Assembly: GCA_039182125.1 (NCBI GenBank)
Contig: JBCDCH010000006.1
Span: 1 to 64,000 of the forward strand
Length of the DNA: 64,000 nucleotides
Origin: Planctomycetota bacterium
GTDB lineage: Bacteria; Planctomycetota; Phycisphaerae; Tepidisphaerales; Tepidisphaeraceae
Direction: 5' to 3'
Shown: positions 36,842-44,981 of the stretch, piece after piece
Layout: every line of letters begins with the position of its first letter
Position numbering within the stretch: position 1 is the first letter of the stretch
Notes under the pieces: model-generated
What the model was told of the DNA's origin: nothing
Database searches by the model: none
Seen by the model: the letters and a program-made list of their open reading frames with translations, nothing else
Program-made: the position numbers and the translations under genes

Positions 36842-37285
36842 TTGAGTTCGCAACAACGTATCGCCCTGATCCTTCCGCACAAGTGCCTGTTTGGGTGCAT
36901 CTGTCATGCGAGCCGATCGAGAAAGCGTTGCTCCCTACGCCACGGCGGCACGCACTCCGATTTGATCGTCGGCGGCGGCAACGACCAGCTTCGCGGCTTC
37001 GGCGGCGACGATCGCATCTACGGCCGCGGAGGCAACGACTACATCGACGGCATGGGCGGCGACGACCGTCTCGAGGGCAACGCCGGCGACGACTTCATCC
37101 GCGGTGGCCGCGGCGACGACCTCCTCACCGGCGGCCCCAGCATCGACCGCCTCGAAGGCGGCTCAGGCGACGACTCTCTCTTCGCCAGGAACAGCCTCGC
37201 CGACATCCTCTTCGGCGACAGCGGCACCGACACCGCCGAAGTCGACCCTGGGGACCTGCTCCAGAGCATCGAGACAACGACGTGA
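36842..37285 (+). pseudogene. RTX calcium-binding repeat fragment
   Basis: From about 36955 the frame encodes tandem RTX nonapeptides (GGxGxDxxx): GGNDQLRGFGGDD, GGNDYIDGMGGDD, GDDFIRGGRGDDLLTGG. These bind calcium in secreted proteins. The repeats end at 37285 after a short tail. The upstream part of the frame (from TTG 36842) has no good start, ribosome site or signal peptide and is AT-richer, so this looks like the 3' remnant of a longer gene cut off by the neighbouring insert. It could instead be a short expressed protein. Confidence 0.6.
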
Positions 37286-37316
37286 GCGGGAACGAACACT
37301 TTGTGACGCGAAGACG

Positions 37317-37333
37317 GCGGGCTACCAGCCCGC
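37317..37333. terminator. GC hairpin after RTX fragment
   Basis: GCGGGCT (37317-37323) pairs with AGCCCGC (37327-37333) around a 3-base loop, 32 bases after the RTX frame ends. It would stop any read-through towards the protease gene; no U-tract is present. Confidence 0.35.
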
Positions 37334-37411
37334 AGCTATCGAGACCAGCTTTCGAATGACTGCGACCCGTCGGGTCGCGATTGCGGCACACCCGTTGCAC
37401 TAAACTCGACC

Positions 37412-38569
37412 GTGCTCGGCAAGCCCATCAATCTGCCGTTCAAGGTCTTCGGCGTTCCCGTCGGGTTCGACTGGTCGTTCCTGATCATCCTGCCGTGGTT
37501 CATCTACGTCATGGCCCGCAATGTCCTCGACGTCGCGGACATGATCGGCATCGATCCGGTCGCGACGGGGATCGGTACCGGGATCACGCCGGCACTCATC
37601 GGCACCGTCGCGGCGGGCGGGCTTTTCCTCTCGGTGCTCATCCATGAGTTCGGACACGTCCTCACCGCTCGCGCCTATGGCGTGCGTACACGCCACGTCA
37701 CGCTCTGGCTACTCGGCGGCGTGGCGGCACTGGAACGCATGCCGCGTCAACGCGGTGCCGAGGCCGTCATCGCGATCGTCGGTCCGCTCACCAGCTTCGC
37801 CGTCGCGGCCGTCTTCGCGGTGCTGGTCTGGGTCACGCCCGTCACCGCCCTGCCGGCGGCGTACGCGGTGTTCACGCTGTTGGCGTTCGTGAACCTGGTG
37901 CTTGCCATCTTCAACTGCATCCCTGCCCTGCCGCTTGATGGCGGGCGGGTGTTGCGTTCGCTGCTGGCCTTGGCCGTACCGCACATGAAGGCGACACGGA
38001 TTACGGCCATCGTGAGCAAGACGCTGGCGCTGGGGCTGGTCGTACTGGCGATCTTCGGCGGACAGTTGTGGTACCTGCTCATCGCGGGGTTTATCTGGCT
38101 CGCAGTCAGTGCGGAGACGCGACAGTCGGTCGCGGAGCAGGCACTGCGCGGCTTACCGATCCGGGCGATCATGCGGCCTGACGTCGTCGCCGTCCCGGCC
38201 GAGGCTTCGCTGGGCGCGTTGGTCTCGACGATGTTCCAGCGTCGGCATTCGAGCTTTCCCGTCGTCGACGATGCCGGCGAATTGGTCGGCACCATCGGGC
38301 TGCGGGATTTGGGGGACGAATACGATCCGAACGCCCCGGTACGCACGGTGATGCGACGCGAGGTCGTCACCTTGCCGGCCGATCAGGACTGCTTCCGAGC
38401 GTTCGAGGTCATGGGCGAAAACGGGGTCGGCCGGCTGATCGTCATTGACGGTGGCGGACGGATGGTCGGCATCGTGGGTCGGTCCGACCTGATGCGGGCG
38501 ATGCAAATCCGTGCGCTCTACCCCAGACCCGCCCAGGAACCTGTCGTGCACCGGCAACCGACCCTGTGA
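37412..38569 (+). CDS. site-2 protease family protein with two CBS domains
   Basis: An intramembrane zinc protease of the M50/S2P type with regulatory CBS domains, 385 residues. The HEFGH motif (about residue 73) and NCIPALPLDGGRV (about 169-181) give the zinc ligands, within about six helices. After residue 245 come two CBS motifs (IRAIMRPDVVAVPAEA and VRTVMRREVVTLPADQ), which usually sense adenosyl ligands. Such proteases cleave membrane-bound regulators. GTG 37412 is the start. It is followed after 60 bases by the small gene at 38630. Confidence 0.92.
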   Translation: MLGKPINLPFKVFGVPVGFDWSFLIILPWFIYVMARNVLDVADMIGIDPVATGIGTGITPALIGTVAAGGLFLSVLIHEFGHVLTARAYGVRTRHVTLWLLGGVAALERMPRQRGAEAVIAIVGPLTSFAVAAVFAVLVWVTPVTALPAAYAVFTLLAFVNLVLAIFNCIPALPLDGGRVLRSLLALAVPHMKATRITAIVSKTLALGLVVLAIFGGQLWYLLIAGFIWLAVSAETRQSVAEQALRGLPIRAIMRPDVVAVPAEASLGALVSTMFQRRHSSFPVVDDAGELVGTIGLRDLGDEYDPNAPVRTVMRREVVTLPADQDCFRAFEVMGENGVGRLIVIDGGGRMVGIVGRSDLMRAMQIRALYPRPAQEPVVHRQPTL

Positions 38570-38629
38570 GCCCGCTTGCCGTCGCCACGGGCGCGCCTAA
38601 CATGCCGACCCGCATTTTGGAGCCCCACC

Positions 38630-38938
38630 ATGGACCTGACCCCCGACGCCACCAGCAAAGTCAAAGTCACCGTCAAATCGCTGATCAAGCGTGACTCGGC
38701 CCGCAAGACCATCGAACGCCTGTTCATGAGCGACGATGAGTTCCGCAAGCCGCTGGACCTGCGTAGCCGGGGCTTCAAGGACAAGCCCAAGCGTCGCGGC
38801 GGCCGGATTTACACCAAGTACGCCCGCAAGGTCCACCCCGACCTCGCCGTCGGCGCCACCGCGACCCTGCCGACGACCGCCCAGTTCGTCAAGGACATCA
38901 AGAGCGTCGAGCAGTATGTGAGTGTCGAGAAGGCGTAA
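38630..38938 (+). CDS. conserved-looking small basic protein
   Basis: A 102-residue Lys/Arg-rich protein with no named domain. It begins MDLTPDATSKVKVTVKSLIK and has a basic centre (SRGFKDKPKRRGGR) that could bind RNA or DNA. There is no signal or membrane segment. ATG 38630 has GGAG 7 bases upstream, which decides the start over an in-frame codon at 38576. It is followed by palindrome copy C. Confidence 0.7.
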   Translation: MDLTPDATSKVKVTVKSLIKRDSARKTIERLFMSDDEFRKPLDLRSRGFKDKPKRRGGRIYTKYARKVHPDLAVGATATLPTTAQFVKDIKSVEQYVSVEKA

Positions 38939-38968
38939 GCCAGCAATCAGAGCGAGTCTCCACGAAAG

Positions 38969-38988
38969 CCCACGCCTTCAGGCGTGGG
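38969..38988. repeat. 20-base palindrome, copy C
   Basis: CCCACGCCTTCAGGCGTGGG, identical to copy A at 12348. It lies between converging genes. The TGA stop of miaA (38978-38980) is inside its centre, and the last two MiaA residues (His, Ala) are also read from it. Confidence 0.85.
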
Positions 38989-39847
38989 TTGTTTCGTTCA
39001 CGCCATCGCACCATGCCACACCCTCAAACCGGCGGAACCACGTCATCTGACGCTTCGCGAGCTGCCGGGTGCGAATCTTGATCTGCTCGACGGCGTCGTC
39101 GAGGGGGAGCTTGCCGGCGAGGTGGTCGGTCAGCAGCTTGTAGCCAACGGCCTCGGACGCGGTCGGGCCGAGCGGACCAAGGGCTCGCACTTCCTCAAGC
39201 CAACCGTCGGCCATCATCTGCTTGCAGCGGGCGTTGATGCGGCGGTTGAGCACCGAGCGCTCCCAACGCAGGCCGACGAGTTCGATGTCGAACCGACGCG
39301 TCGGCGTGGCCCATTGTTCCTGTAACTCGCTGATGGGCGTACCGGTCAGGCGGTGAACCTCGACGGCCCGCGTGAGACGCCGGCGGTCGTTGACGTGCAA
39401 TCGCTCAGCGGTCGGCGGGTCAACGCGCTGCAGCTCGGCCATCAACGCTTCGTTCGGCAAGGCGTCCAGCTCCGCCCGCAGCATCGCGTCCGCGCTCGGG
39501 CCATCGAAGATGCCTTCCAGCCAGCTCTTCCAGTAAAGCGGCGTTCCGCCCACCGCGACCAGCGGCACGTCCCGCCGCCGGCAATCCTCGACCACCCTGT
39601 CCGCGTATTCCACGAACCGCCGGGCCGTGAACGCTTCGCTCGGCTCGACCAGGTCCAACCCGTGGTGCGGCACTCGCTCCCGCTCGGCCGGCGTTGGCTT
39701 GGCCGTACCGATGTCCATGCCGTGGTACACCGTCATCGAATCGACCGCCAGGATCTCCCCGCCCATCGCCTCGGCCATGCGCAGCGCCAGCCCGCTCTTG
39801 CCCGAGCCGGTCGCACCGATCACGCCATGCAGCGAGAAGCCTGCCAC
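38978..39847 (-). CDS. miaA: tRNA dimethylallyltransferase MiaA
   Basis: MiaA adds a dimethylallyl group to A37 of UNN-decoding tRNAs. The P-loop GATGSGKSGLAL, the DSMTVYHGMDIGTAKPT motif, HHGLDLVEP and GGTPLYWKSWLEG are all visible. The start is unsure: GTG 39847 gives 289 residues and fits the family, while the frame stays open to 39982. The C-terminus ends THA with the stop in palindrome C. The hsp20 gene is divergent, about 150 bases away from this start. Confidence 0.93.
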   Translation of the reverse strand: MAGFSLHGVIGATGSGKSGLALRMAEAMGGEILAVDSMTVYHGMDIGTAKPTPAERERVPHHGLDLVEPSEAFTARRFVEYADRVVEDCRRRDVPLVAVGGTPLYWKSWLEGIFDGPSADAMLRAELDALPNEALMAELQRVDPPTAERLHVNDRRRLTRAVEVHRLTGTPISELQEQWATPTRRFDIELVGLRWERSVLNRRINARCKQMMADGWLEEVRALGPLGPTASEAVGYKLLTDHLAGKLPLDDAVEQIKIRTRQLAKRQMTWFRRFEGVAWCDGVNETTHA

Positions 39848-39996
39848 GTCGGCAGCACTGTAATTCTGGCAGCCGGCCGATGTCGATAGCGACCCAAAAA
39901 TCAAGGTTTTTCGCTGGCACACTCGTTGCAATCTGTTGGATTCCGCAAGGCATTTTTCACAGAACTTCCATAGTCCACGCATCAGGAGATATCACC

Positions 39997-40446
39997 ATGG
40001 CACTACCCACCACCGTTCGTCGCCCCCAGACCAACGACCCCATGAGCGAACTGCAGCGTGACTTCGACGTCATGCTCAATCGCCTCTTCGGGGCCACCCC
40101 GCAAACCACGACCGGCCGCCGCTCCGCCCCGTACCCCGTCGACGTTCGCGAGGACGCCGACCATCTCTACTTCGAGGCGGAACTGCCCGGTTTCCAAAAG
40201 GATGAGGTGAACATCACCCTCGAAGACCGCACCTTGGAGATCACCGCCGAGCGCGACGCCGAGGCCGAGAACAAGGTCGGCGACCTGCTCCTCAACGAGC
40301 GGCGTCACACCTACTTCAGCCGCAGCTTCCAGCTCCCGCCGACCATCGACGAAAGCAAGGTCGAAGCCAAGCTCAACGATGGCGTGCTGCACATCACGTT
40401 GACCAAGCGTGAGGAAAGCAAGCCCCGGAAGATCGCGGTGAGCTAA
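39997..40446 (+). CDS. Hsp20/alpha-crystallin small heat shock protein
   Basis: An ATP-independent holdase that binds unfolding proteins. The 149-residue protein has the alpha-crystallin core (PVDVREDADHLYFEAELPGF, KDEVNITLEDRTLEI), the loop with RSFQLPP and the C-terminal motif GVLHITLTKRE. ATG 39997 follows AGGAGA at good spacing. It is divergent from miaA. No CIRCE element is seen upstream. A clear hairpin follows. Confidence 0.95.
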   Translation: MALPTTVRRPQTNDPMSELQRDFDVMLNRLFGATPQTTTGRRSAPYPVDVREDADHLYFEAELPGFQKDEVNITLEDRTLEITAERDAEAENKVGDLLLNERRHTYFSRSFQLPPTIDESKVEAKLNDGVLHITLTKREESKPRKIAVS

Positions 40447-40465
40447 GAAGCTTTTTCAATCAAAC

Positions 40466-40495
40466 GAGGCCTCGGATTTTTCGATCCGAGGCCTC
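40466..40495 (+). terminator. 12-bp perfect hairpin after hsp20
   Basis: GAGGCCTCGGAT (40466-40477) pairs perfectly with 40484-40495 around a 6-base loop. TGTTTTG follows 4 bases later. It also serves the converging PEP-CTERM gene that stops at 40531. Confidence 0.75.
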
Positions 40496-40530
40496 ACTGT
40501 TTTGCATCTTCGTCCAACTCCTGATCTCGT

Positions 40531-41133
40531 TCAACGCCGACGCCGCAGGAGCGGGAGTAACGCCAGGCCGCCAAGGATCGTCGGCTCGGGAATGGCGGTA
40601 CCGGTAAGTTTGACACTGCCGTTGTTGCCGTCTCCGGTGGGATCCGTACCAACGCTGGTCGCCCGGACGGCGACGCGCTCGCCGAACAAATCGACCACGT
40701 CAAGTCCAGGGTGCGTGAGCACGAAGGTCGTCGTGGTGTGCATGTCGGGCGATGCGCCCGGTGTGCCGATTTCGATGCCTCCCTCATAGCTGTCGGGATT
40801 GACGTTGGCACCATTGCCGAGATTGCTCACCGAGCCGCTGAAGTCATGGTCGGTGACGTCCGCCCCGACGAAGCCAAGTCCCCCCAGCAGCGTGTCGTCA
40901 CTGAGATCGACAAAAAACGCCCGGATGTCCGCGAAGTTGCCGGTGGTGCTTGTATCCACCGTAAGATCCACTTGAACACCCGTCGGCACGTCGGTGAGCG
41001 TGACATCCACCTCGGCCAACGCGTCGGCGAGCGTGAAGTTGAGTACGGCCGCCATTGCTTCGGTCGCGGGGAAAATGGCAGCGCCAAACATACCAAACGC
41101 CAGCGCCGCCCCGAATCGGGAAGGTTGGGTCAT
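40531..41133 (-). CDS. PEP-CTERM sorting domain protein
   Basis: A 200-residue secreted protein. The signal peptide (MTQPSRFGAALAFGMFG) ends near EAMAA. The C-terminus is IPEPTILGGLALLPLLRRRR, a full exosortase signal. The middle is Asp/Gly/Thr-rich and probably all-beta, with no named domain. ATG 41133 has GGAGG 5 bases upstream; upstream in-frame codons are less likely. A promoter lies about 115 bases upstream. Confidence 0.9.
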   Translation of the reverse strand: MTQPSRFGAALAFGMFGAAIFPATEAMAAVLNFTLADALAEVDVTLTDVPTGVQVDLTVDTSTTGNFADIRAFFVDLSDDTLLGGLGFVGADVTDHDFSGSVSNLGNGANVNPDSYEGGIEIGTPGASPDMHTTTTFVLTHPGLDVVDLFGERVAVRATSVGTDPTGDGNNGSVKLTGTAIPEPTILGGLALLPLLRRRR

Positions 41134-41247
41134 GGTTTCCTCCATTACGACAGCCGCCGACGTCACGCCGCACCGCCCGAACGGGCAGTCCCTCCAACGC
41201 AAACATCCGGGCTATCTGTCACCCGTAAGAACCAACGGGCTTCCCGC

Positions 41248-41275
41248 ATTGTGACACGACCGCGCACAGCGTCAA
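41248..41275 (-). promoter_or_regulatory. sigma-70-like promoter of PEP-CTERM gene
   Basis: On the minus strand TTGACG (41275-41270) and CACAAT (41253-41248) are spaced by 16 bases. The -35 matches 5 of 6 and the -10 matches 4 of 6 bases. A leader of about 105 bases would precede ATG 41133. Confidence 0.5.
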
Positions 41276-41289
41276 GCAAATTTCTAAAA

Positions 41290-42213
41290 TCACGGCCGCG
41301 TGTTCACGAGGACGGCTGCCGCATTACGCCGGAACATCGGCAGCTTCACACGCTTGACGGCCGTGCCACGCAGGGTGTCCCGGTAGGTCGGTTCATCCCA
41401 TGCAAGAACCTCCGCCGGATCGAAGCTCGGCGGCAATTTCGGCTGCACCGCCGGGTCGTCGCTGAGCAGCGCCTTGCGGTTCCACGGGCAGACCTCCTGG
41501 CAGATGTCGCAGCCGAAGAGCCAATCGTCGATGAGCGTGGGGTCGGGCAGTTCGCCGCGATGCTCGATGGACAGGTAGCTGATGCAGCGGGTCGCGTCGA
41601 GTTTGTACGGCTCGTAGATCGCATCGGTCGGGCAGGCGTCGAGACAGCGCGTACAGGTGCCACAGCGGTCGACGGCCGAGGCGTCCGGCGTGAGCTTTGC
41701 AGTGGTGATGATCTCGCCGAGCAGGAGGTAGCTGCCGAGCTTCGGATCGATGGTGCAGGTGTTTTTGCCCTGCCAACCGATCCCGGCCCGGGCGGCCCAC
41801 TCGCGCTCGAGCACCGGGGCCGTGTCAACACACGCCTTGGTCTCGCAATCGGCCAATCCGCGCAGCCCGTCAGCGACCACGTGGAGCCGCTTTTTGAGAT
41901 GCTTGTGGTAGTCCTCGCCCAAGGCATAGCGGGCGATGCGTCCGTGCCCTTCCGGCACCGGCGGCAGTTCGACGTGGTAGCTCAGCGCGACGCTGATGAC
42001 CGACCGCGCACCCTGCAGATACCGTCGCACGTCTTCGCGTTCATCGAAGCGTTTGGCGATCCACTCCATCTCCCCGTGCATGCCGGCGTCGAGCCAGCGC
42101 CGCAACGTGTCGGACTGTGCCGACGGCGTTGCGTCTGCGATGCCGCACTTGTCGAAGCCGACCCGGCGGGCCAACGCCTTGACCTCCGCGGCGAGTTGTT
42201 GCGGATCAGCCAC
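41290..42213 (-). CDS. queG: epoxyqueuosine reductase QueG
   Basis: QueG reduces epoxyqueuosine to queuosine in tRNA, using cobalamin and two [4Fe-4S] clusters. The 307-residue protein has WQGKNTCTID near the middle and both cluster motifs, CGTCTRCLDACP and CDICQEVCPW. GTG 42213 is the start. The C-terminal HEAT-like extension present in some relatives is absent. queC lies 25 kb away in the same window. Confidence 0.96.
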   Translation of the reverse strand: MADPQQLAAEVKALARRVGFDKCGIADATPSAQSDTLRRWLDAGMHGEMEWIAKRFDEREDVRRYLQGARSVISVALSYHVELPPVPEGHGRIARYALGEDYHKHLKKRLHVVADGLRGLADCETKACVDTAPVLEREWAARAGIGWQGKNTCTIDPKLGSYLLLGEIITTAKLTPDASAVDRCGTCTRCLDACPTDAIYEPYKLDATRCISYLSIEHRGELPDPTLIDDWLFGCDICQEVCPWNRKALLSDDPAVQPKLPPSFDPAEVLAWDEPTYRDTLRGTAVKRVKLPMFRRNAAAVLVNTRP

Positions 42214-42225
42214 AAGGGATGATAT

Positions 42226-42252
42226 GAGCCGCGGGCTGACAACCCGCGGCTC
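42226..42252. repeat. 10-bp GC palindrome between moeB and queG
   Basis: GAGCCGCGGG (42226-42235) pairs perfectly with 42243-42252 around CTGACAA. It fills most of the gap between the moeB stop and the queG start, both on the minus strand. It could end moeB transcripts or be a further member of the small palindromes. Confidence 0.6.
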
Positions 42253-42267
42253 AATCCCGTCAACGCA

Positions 42268-43569
42268 TCAGTACTGCACGCCGCCGGGGTTCACGTCTTT
42301 GTTCCACAACAGAATCCCGCCGGCGACGCTGCGGGCGTTCTTGAAGCCCTGGCGTTTGAGGAAGTCGACGAACTGCAAGCTCCGCTGGCCGCTGCGGCAA
42401 TAGACGATCGTCTCGCGGTCCTGCTTGCCGTCGAGTTCGTCATCGAAACGGGCGTCGAGTTGTTGGAGCGGGATGAGTTCGCTGCCGTCGATCGTGGTGA
42501 TGGCGACCTCGGTCGGCAGGCGGCAGTCGATGAAGAGGAAGTCCTCGCCGGGCGTGCCCGCGTCGAGCTTGGCCTTCAAATCACGCGGGGCGATCTCGCG
42601 CTGCGTGTCCAACGCGTAGCCGTGCGGGAGGCCTTGCTCGTCGAGTTCGTTGTCGCTGCTCACTTCTTCTCCTGTGGCTTTGCGGACTTCGTTCTTGGTT
42701 TCGGCAACGGATTGCGGGTCGAGGATGGGGACGCCGCAGAACTGCTCGTAATCCTGCGGCTCCTTAATCGTCGGCTCGTCGCCACACACCGGACAATCCG
42801 GGTCGCGACGGATCTTGAACGTGCGGAACTCCAAGTCGAGCGCGCTGAACGAAAGCAGTTTGCCGATCGCCGGGGTGCCGATGCCGGTGATGAGCTTGAT
42901 GACTTCGGACGCCTGCAGCGTGCCGATGATCCCCGGCAACACGCCCAGCACGCCGCCCTCGGCACAACTCGGCACGCTGCCCGGGTCCGGCGGCTCGGGG
43001 TACAGGCACCGATAGCATGGCCCCGCCTCGCCCGGACGCAGCGGGTTCTCCCGCGTCGGGTCGAACACCGTGACCATGCCCTCGAATCGGAAGATCGACC
43101 CGTACACGTTCGGCTTGCCCGCCAGCACACACGCATCGTTGACGCAGTAACGCGTCGGGAAGTTGTCGGTGCCGTCGATGATGACGTCGTAACCGGCGAT
43201 GAGGTCCATCACGTTGTCGGCACTGACGAGGGTCTTGTGCTTGACGACGTTGACGTCGGGGTTGAGCTTGCCGAGTCGATCCGACGCCGCAGCAACCTTG
43301 TCCTGGCCGACCTGGTCGGTGCCGAAGAGGATTTGTCGCTGCAGGTTCGATGGGCTCACGACGTCGACATCGGCCAGCCCGATGGTGCCGACGCCCGCCG
43401 CTGCGAGGTACAGACTGATCGGGCACCCGAGCCCGCCGGCACCGATGCAAAGCACCTTCGACGCCAGCAGCTTCTTCTGCCCGTCCATGCCGACTTCGGG
43501 CAGGATCAGGTGACGTTTGTACCGATTGACTTGCTCGTTGTTGAGCGCGGGGAGTTGGTTGACGGACAT
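42268..43569 (-). CDS. MoeB/ThiF-type adenylyltransferase with rhodanese domain
   Basis: The protein adenylates, and may thiolate, the C-terminus of a ubiquitin-like sulfur carrier for molybdopterin, thiamine or similar cofactors. Residues about 1-250 are the E1-like domain with GAGGLGCPISLYLAAAG, SNLQRQ and DGTDNFPTRY. Zinc pairs are CYRC and CPVC. A rhodanese domain follows with active Cys in VYCRSGQRS. ATG 43569 (MSVNQLPAL) gives 433 residues. No sulfur carrier gene is nearby, so moeB and thiF cannot be told apart. Confidence 0.93.
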   Translation of the reverse strand: MSVNQLPALNNEQVNRYKRHLILPEVGMDGQKKLLASKVLCIGAGGLGCPISLYLAAAGVGTIGLADVDVVSPSNLQRQILFGTDQVGQDKVAAASDRLGKLNPDVNVVKHKTLVSADNVMDLIAGYDVIIDGTDNFPTRYCVNDACVLAGKPNVYGSIFRFEGMVTVFDPTRENPLRPGEAGPCYRCLYPEPPDPGSVPSCAEGGVLGVLPGIIGTLQASEVIKLITGIGTPAIGKLLSFSALDLEFRTFKIRRDPDCPVCGDEPTIKEPQDYEQFCGVPILDPQSVAETKNEVRKATGEEVSSDNELDEQGLPHGYALDTQREIAPRDLKAKLDAGTPGEDFLFIDCRLPTEVAITTIDGSELIPLQQLDARFDDELDGKQDRETIVYCRSGQRSLQFVDFLKRQGFKNARSVAGGILLWNKDVNPGGVQY

Positions 43570-43723
43570 GGGAAATCGCTCGAAAAACCGACCCTGTTTC
43601 GTCGGCGAGCCATCGACCGGGTGGGTCGGTGTCCGCCGCGCTTTAGCTGGTTTGGTCGGGGTCGTCCCCGACTCGGGCCGCAATCTGCGGGTCAAATCGC
43701 CCTTGGGCAGCGACGGTAGGCAC

Positions 43724-43843
43724 TCACGTCAGCACCGACAAGGCGACGAGCGCCCCAACCCACAGCGCGTACGCCACAAGCAGGCCGATGAAAATCTTCC
43801 GCCAAGGCGGCGCGGGTTTGGGCTTTTCCGCGGAATCGGTCAC
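43724..43843 (-). CDS. 39-residue single-helix membrane peptide
   Basis: The minus strand encodes a 39-residue peptide from GTG 43843 to a TGA at 43724. It starts MTDSAEKPKPAPPWRK, then has one hydrophobic helix (IFIGLLVAYALWVGALVAL) and ends VLT. The charged, Pro-rich head before a single helix is a normal design for small bacterial membrane proteins. The ribosome site is weak. It lies 154 bases upstream of moeB in the same direction. No function is known. Confidence 0.55.
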   Translation of the reverse strand: MTDSAEKPKPAPPWRKIFIGLLVAYALWVGALVALSVLT

Positions 43844-43914
43844 CGCCAATCATACGGCGTGCGGCGCGTCCTGCTCATGCTCCGATGGCTCGTATCCCGA
43901 ACCTCGGAAAAAGG

Positions 43915-44009
43915 CTCGGAAAAAGGTGTCAGGGATCTTTTTCAACGCTGCATCAACTACCAACCGACAAAACGCCGGATGAAAAAGGTCCCTGACACCT
44001 TTTTCCGAG
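43915..44009. repeat. REP-like inverted repeat, 29-base arms
   Basis: Left arm 43915-43943 and right arm 43981-44009 are complementary at 28 of 29 bases with a 37-base loop. The arms contain GAAAAAGGTCCCTGACACC and its complement. Very similar sequences are dispersed palindromes in several bacterial phyla. An extra half copy (CTCGGAAAAAGG) precedes the left arm. The right arm encodes the first residues of the next gene. Confidence 0.85.
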
Positions 44010-44545
44010 GCGTACTCGCGGTGATGACGATTTCACTGGTCGGCTGCCAAGGCTCGATCGACGCGGAGCAACTCACCGCCACCGCCCAGCGCGTCGAACG
44101 CAGCGACCTCGACGACACGCTGCTACTCGAGGAAGTCGCTGCCCGGATCGCCCCGCCGCGGGACTGGACCCAACGCCCCACACAGCGCCGGTCGATCGCG
44201 ACCCACATCCAGTTCCGCAGTCCCGACCAGACCGTCCGGATGGGCGTGGTCAAGCTCGCGATGCCATTGCCGCTGAGCGCCGACACGATCATCTGGCTAG
44301 CACGCACCGGCTACAAATCCAAGAACGGCAAGCCGCAGCTGCTCACCCGCTGGACCGACGACGCCGGCCGGCACTGGCTCGTCGGCCAGGACGACGCGTG
44401 GCAAGGTGAGGCGTACATCCTTACCGCCGGCTTCCGCGGCTGGATCGTCTACCGCAGCTGGAAACGCGACCCGCTGCCCAGCGAAGCCGAACGCGACAAG
44501 GCCAGCCGGGCGGTTCGGACGGTCGTGCCAATGCTCGACGATTGA
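43979..44545 (+). CDS. lipoprotein of unknown function
   Basis: A 188-residue protein with a lipoprotein signal: MKKVPDTFFRG, a hydrophobic core, then lipobox LVGC (Cys near residue 23). The mature part has no named domain; patterns such as RWTDDAGRHWLVG and RGWIVYRSWKR suggest beta strands. The ATG and the first ten residues are encoded by the right arm of the repeat at 43915-44009, so the insertion may have supplied the basic head of the signal peptide. It is the first of three closely spaced unknown genes. Confidence 0.7.
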   Translation: MKKVPDTFFRGVLAVMTISLVGCQGSIDAEQLTATAQRVERSDLDDTLLLEEVAARIAPPRDWTQRPTQRRSIATHIQFRSPDQTVRMGVVKLAMPLPLSADTIIWLARTGYKSKNGKPQLLTRWTDDAGRHWLVGQDDAWQGEAYILTAGFRGWIVYRSWKRDPLPSEAERDKASRAVRTVVPMLDD

Positions 44546-44564
44546 TCTGTCCGATACGTTCCGA

Positions 44565-44981
44565 GTGAGCCGGCAGGATTTGTACGACCAGATCGTCCTC
44601 GACATGAAGCGGCAGTTCGGCCTGCGGATTAAACGCTGGCGCAAACGCATGTCCGGCTGCGCCTGGCGCGCGTGGTACGCCGATGGCTCGGTGATCAATT
44701 GGGTCGAGGCCCCCTACCCAAAGTCGCCGATGAGCCTGGCCGTGTTCCTGCACGAGGTCGGGCACCACGCGATCGGATTCGACACATATAAGGTGCGCTG
44801 CGAGGAAGAATGGGCCGCGTGGCAGTGGTCACTGCACGCGATGCGGCAACTCGGCGTAACACCGACGCCACGCGTATTGAAGCGTGTCGACGCGAGCCTG
44901 CGGTACGCCGTCGCGAAAGCGGAACGCCGCGGGATCAAACGGCTGCCAGAACAGCTGGTCGAATACTCCCGCGCAGCGTGA
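44565..44981 (+). CDS. hypothetical protein with HExxH-like motif
   Basis: A 138-residue protein with no signal peptide. FLHEVGHHAIG (about residue 62) is a zinc-peptidase type HExxH motif followed by another His, but no third ligand region is clear and the protein is short, so a minimal metallopeptidase fold is only possible. It is rich in Trp and Arg. GTG 44565 is chosen as the first codon after the lipoprotein gene stop. Its stop overlaps the next start as GTGA. Confidence 0.65.
   Translation: MSRQDLYDQIVLDMKRQFGLRIKRWRKRMSGCAWRAWYADGSVINWVEAPYPKSPMSLAVFLHEVGHHAIGFDTYKVRCEEEWAAWQWSLHAMRQLGVTPTPRVLKRVDASLRYAVAKAERRGIKRLPEQLVEYSRAA

Noticed and set aside
39890-39996. CIRCE element or RNA thermometer upstream of hsp20
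   Set aside because: No inverted GAGTGCTAA-type repeat; a TTCC that could pair with the ribosome site is too short to support a thermometer.
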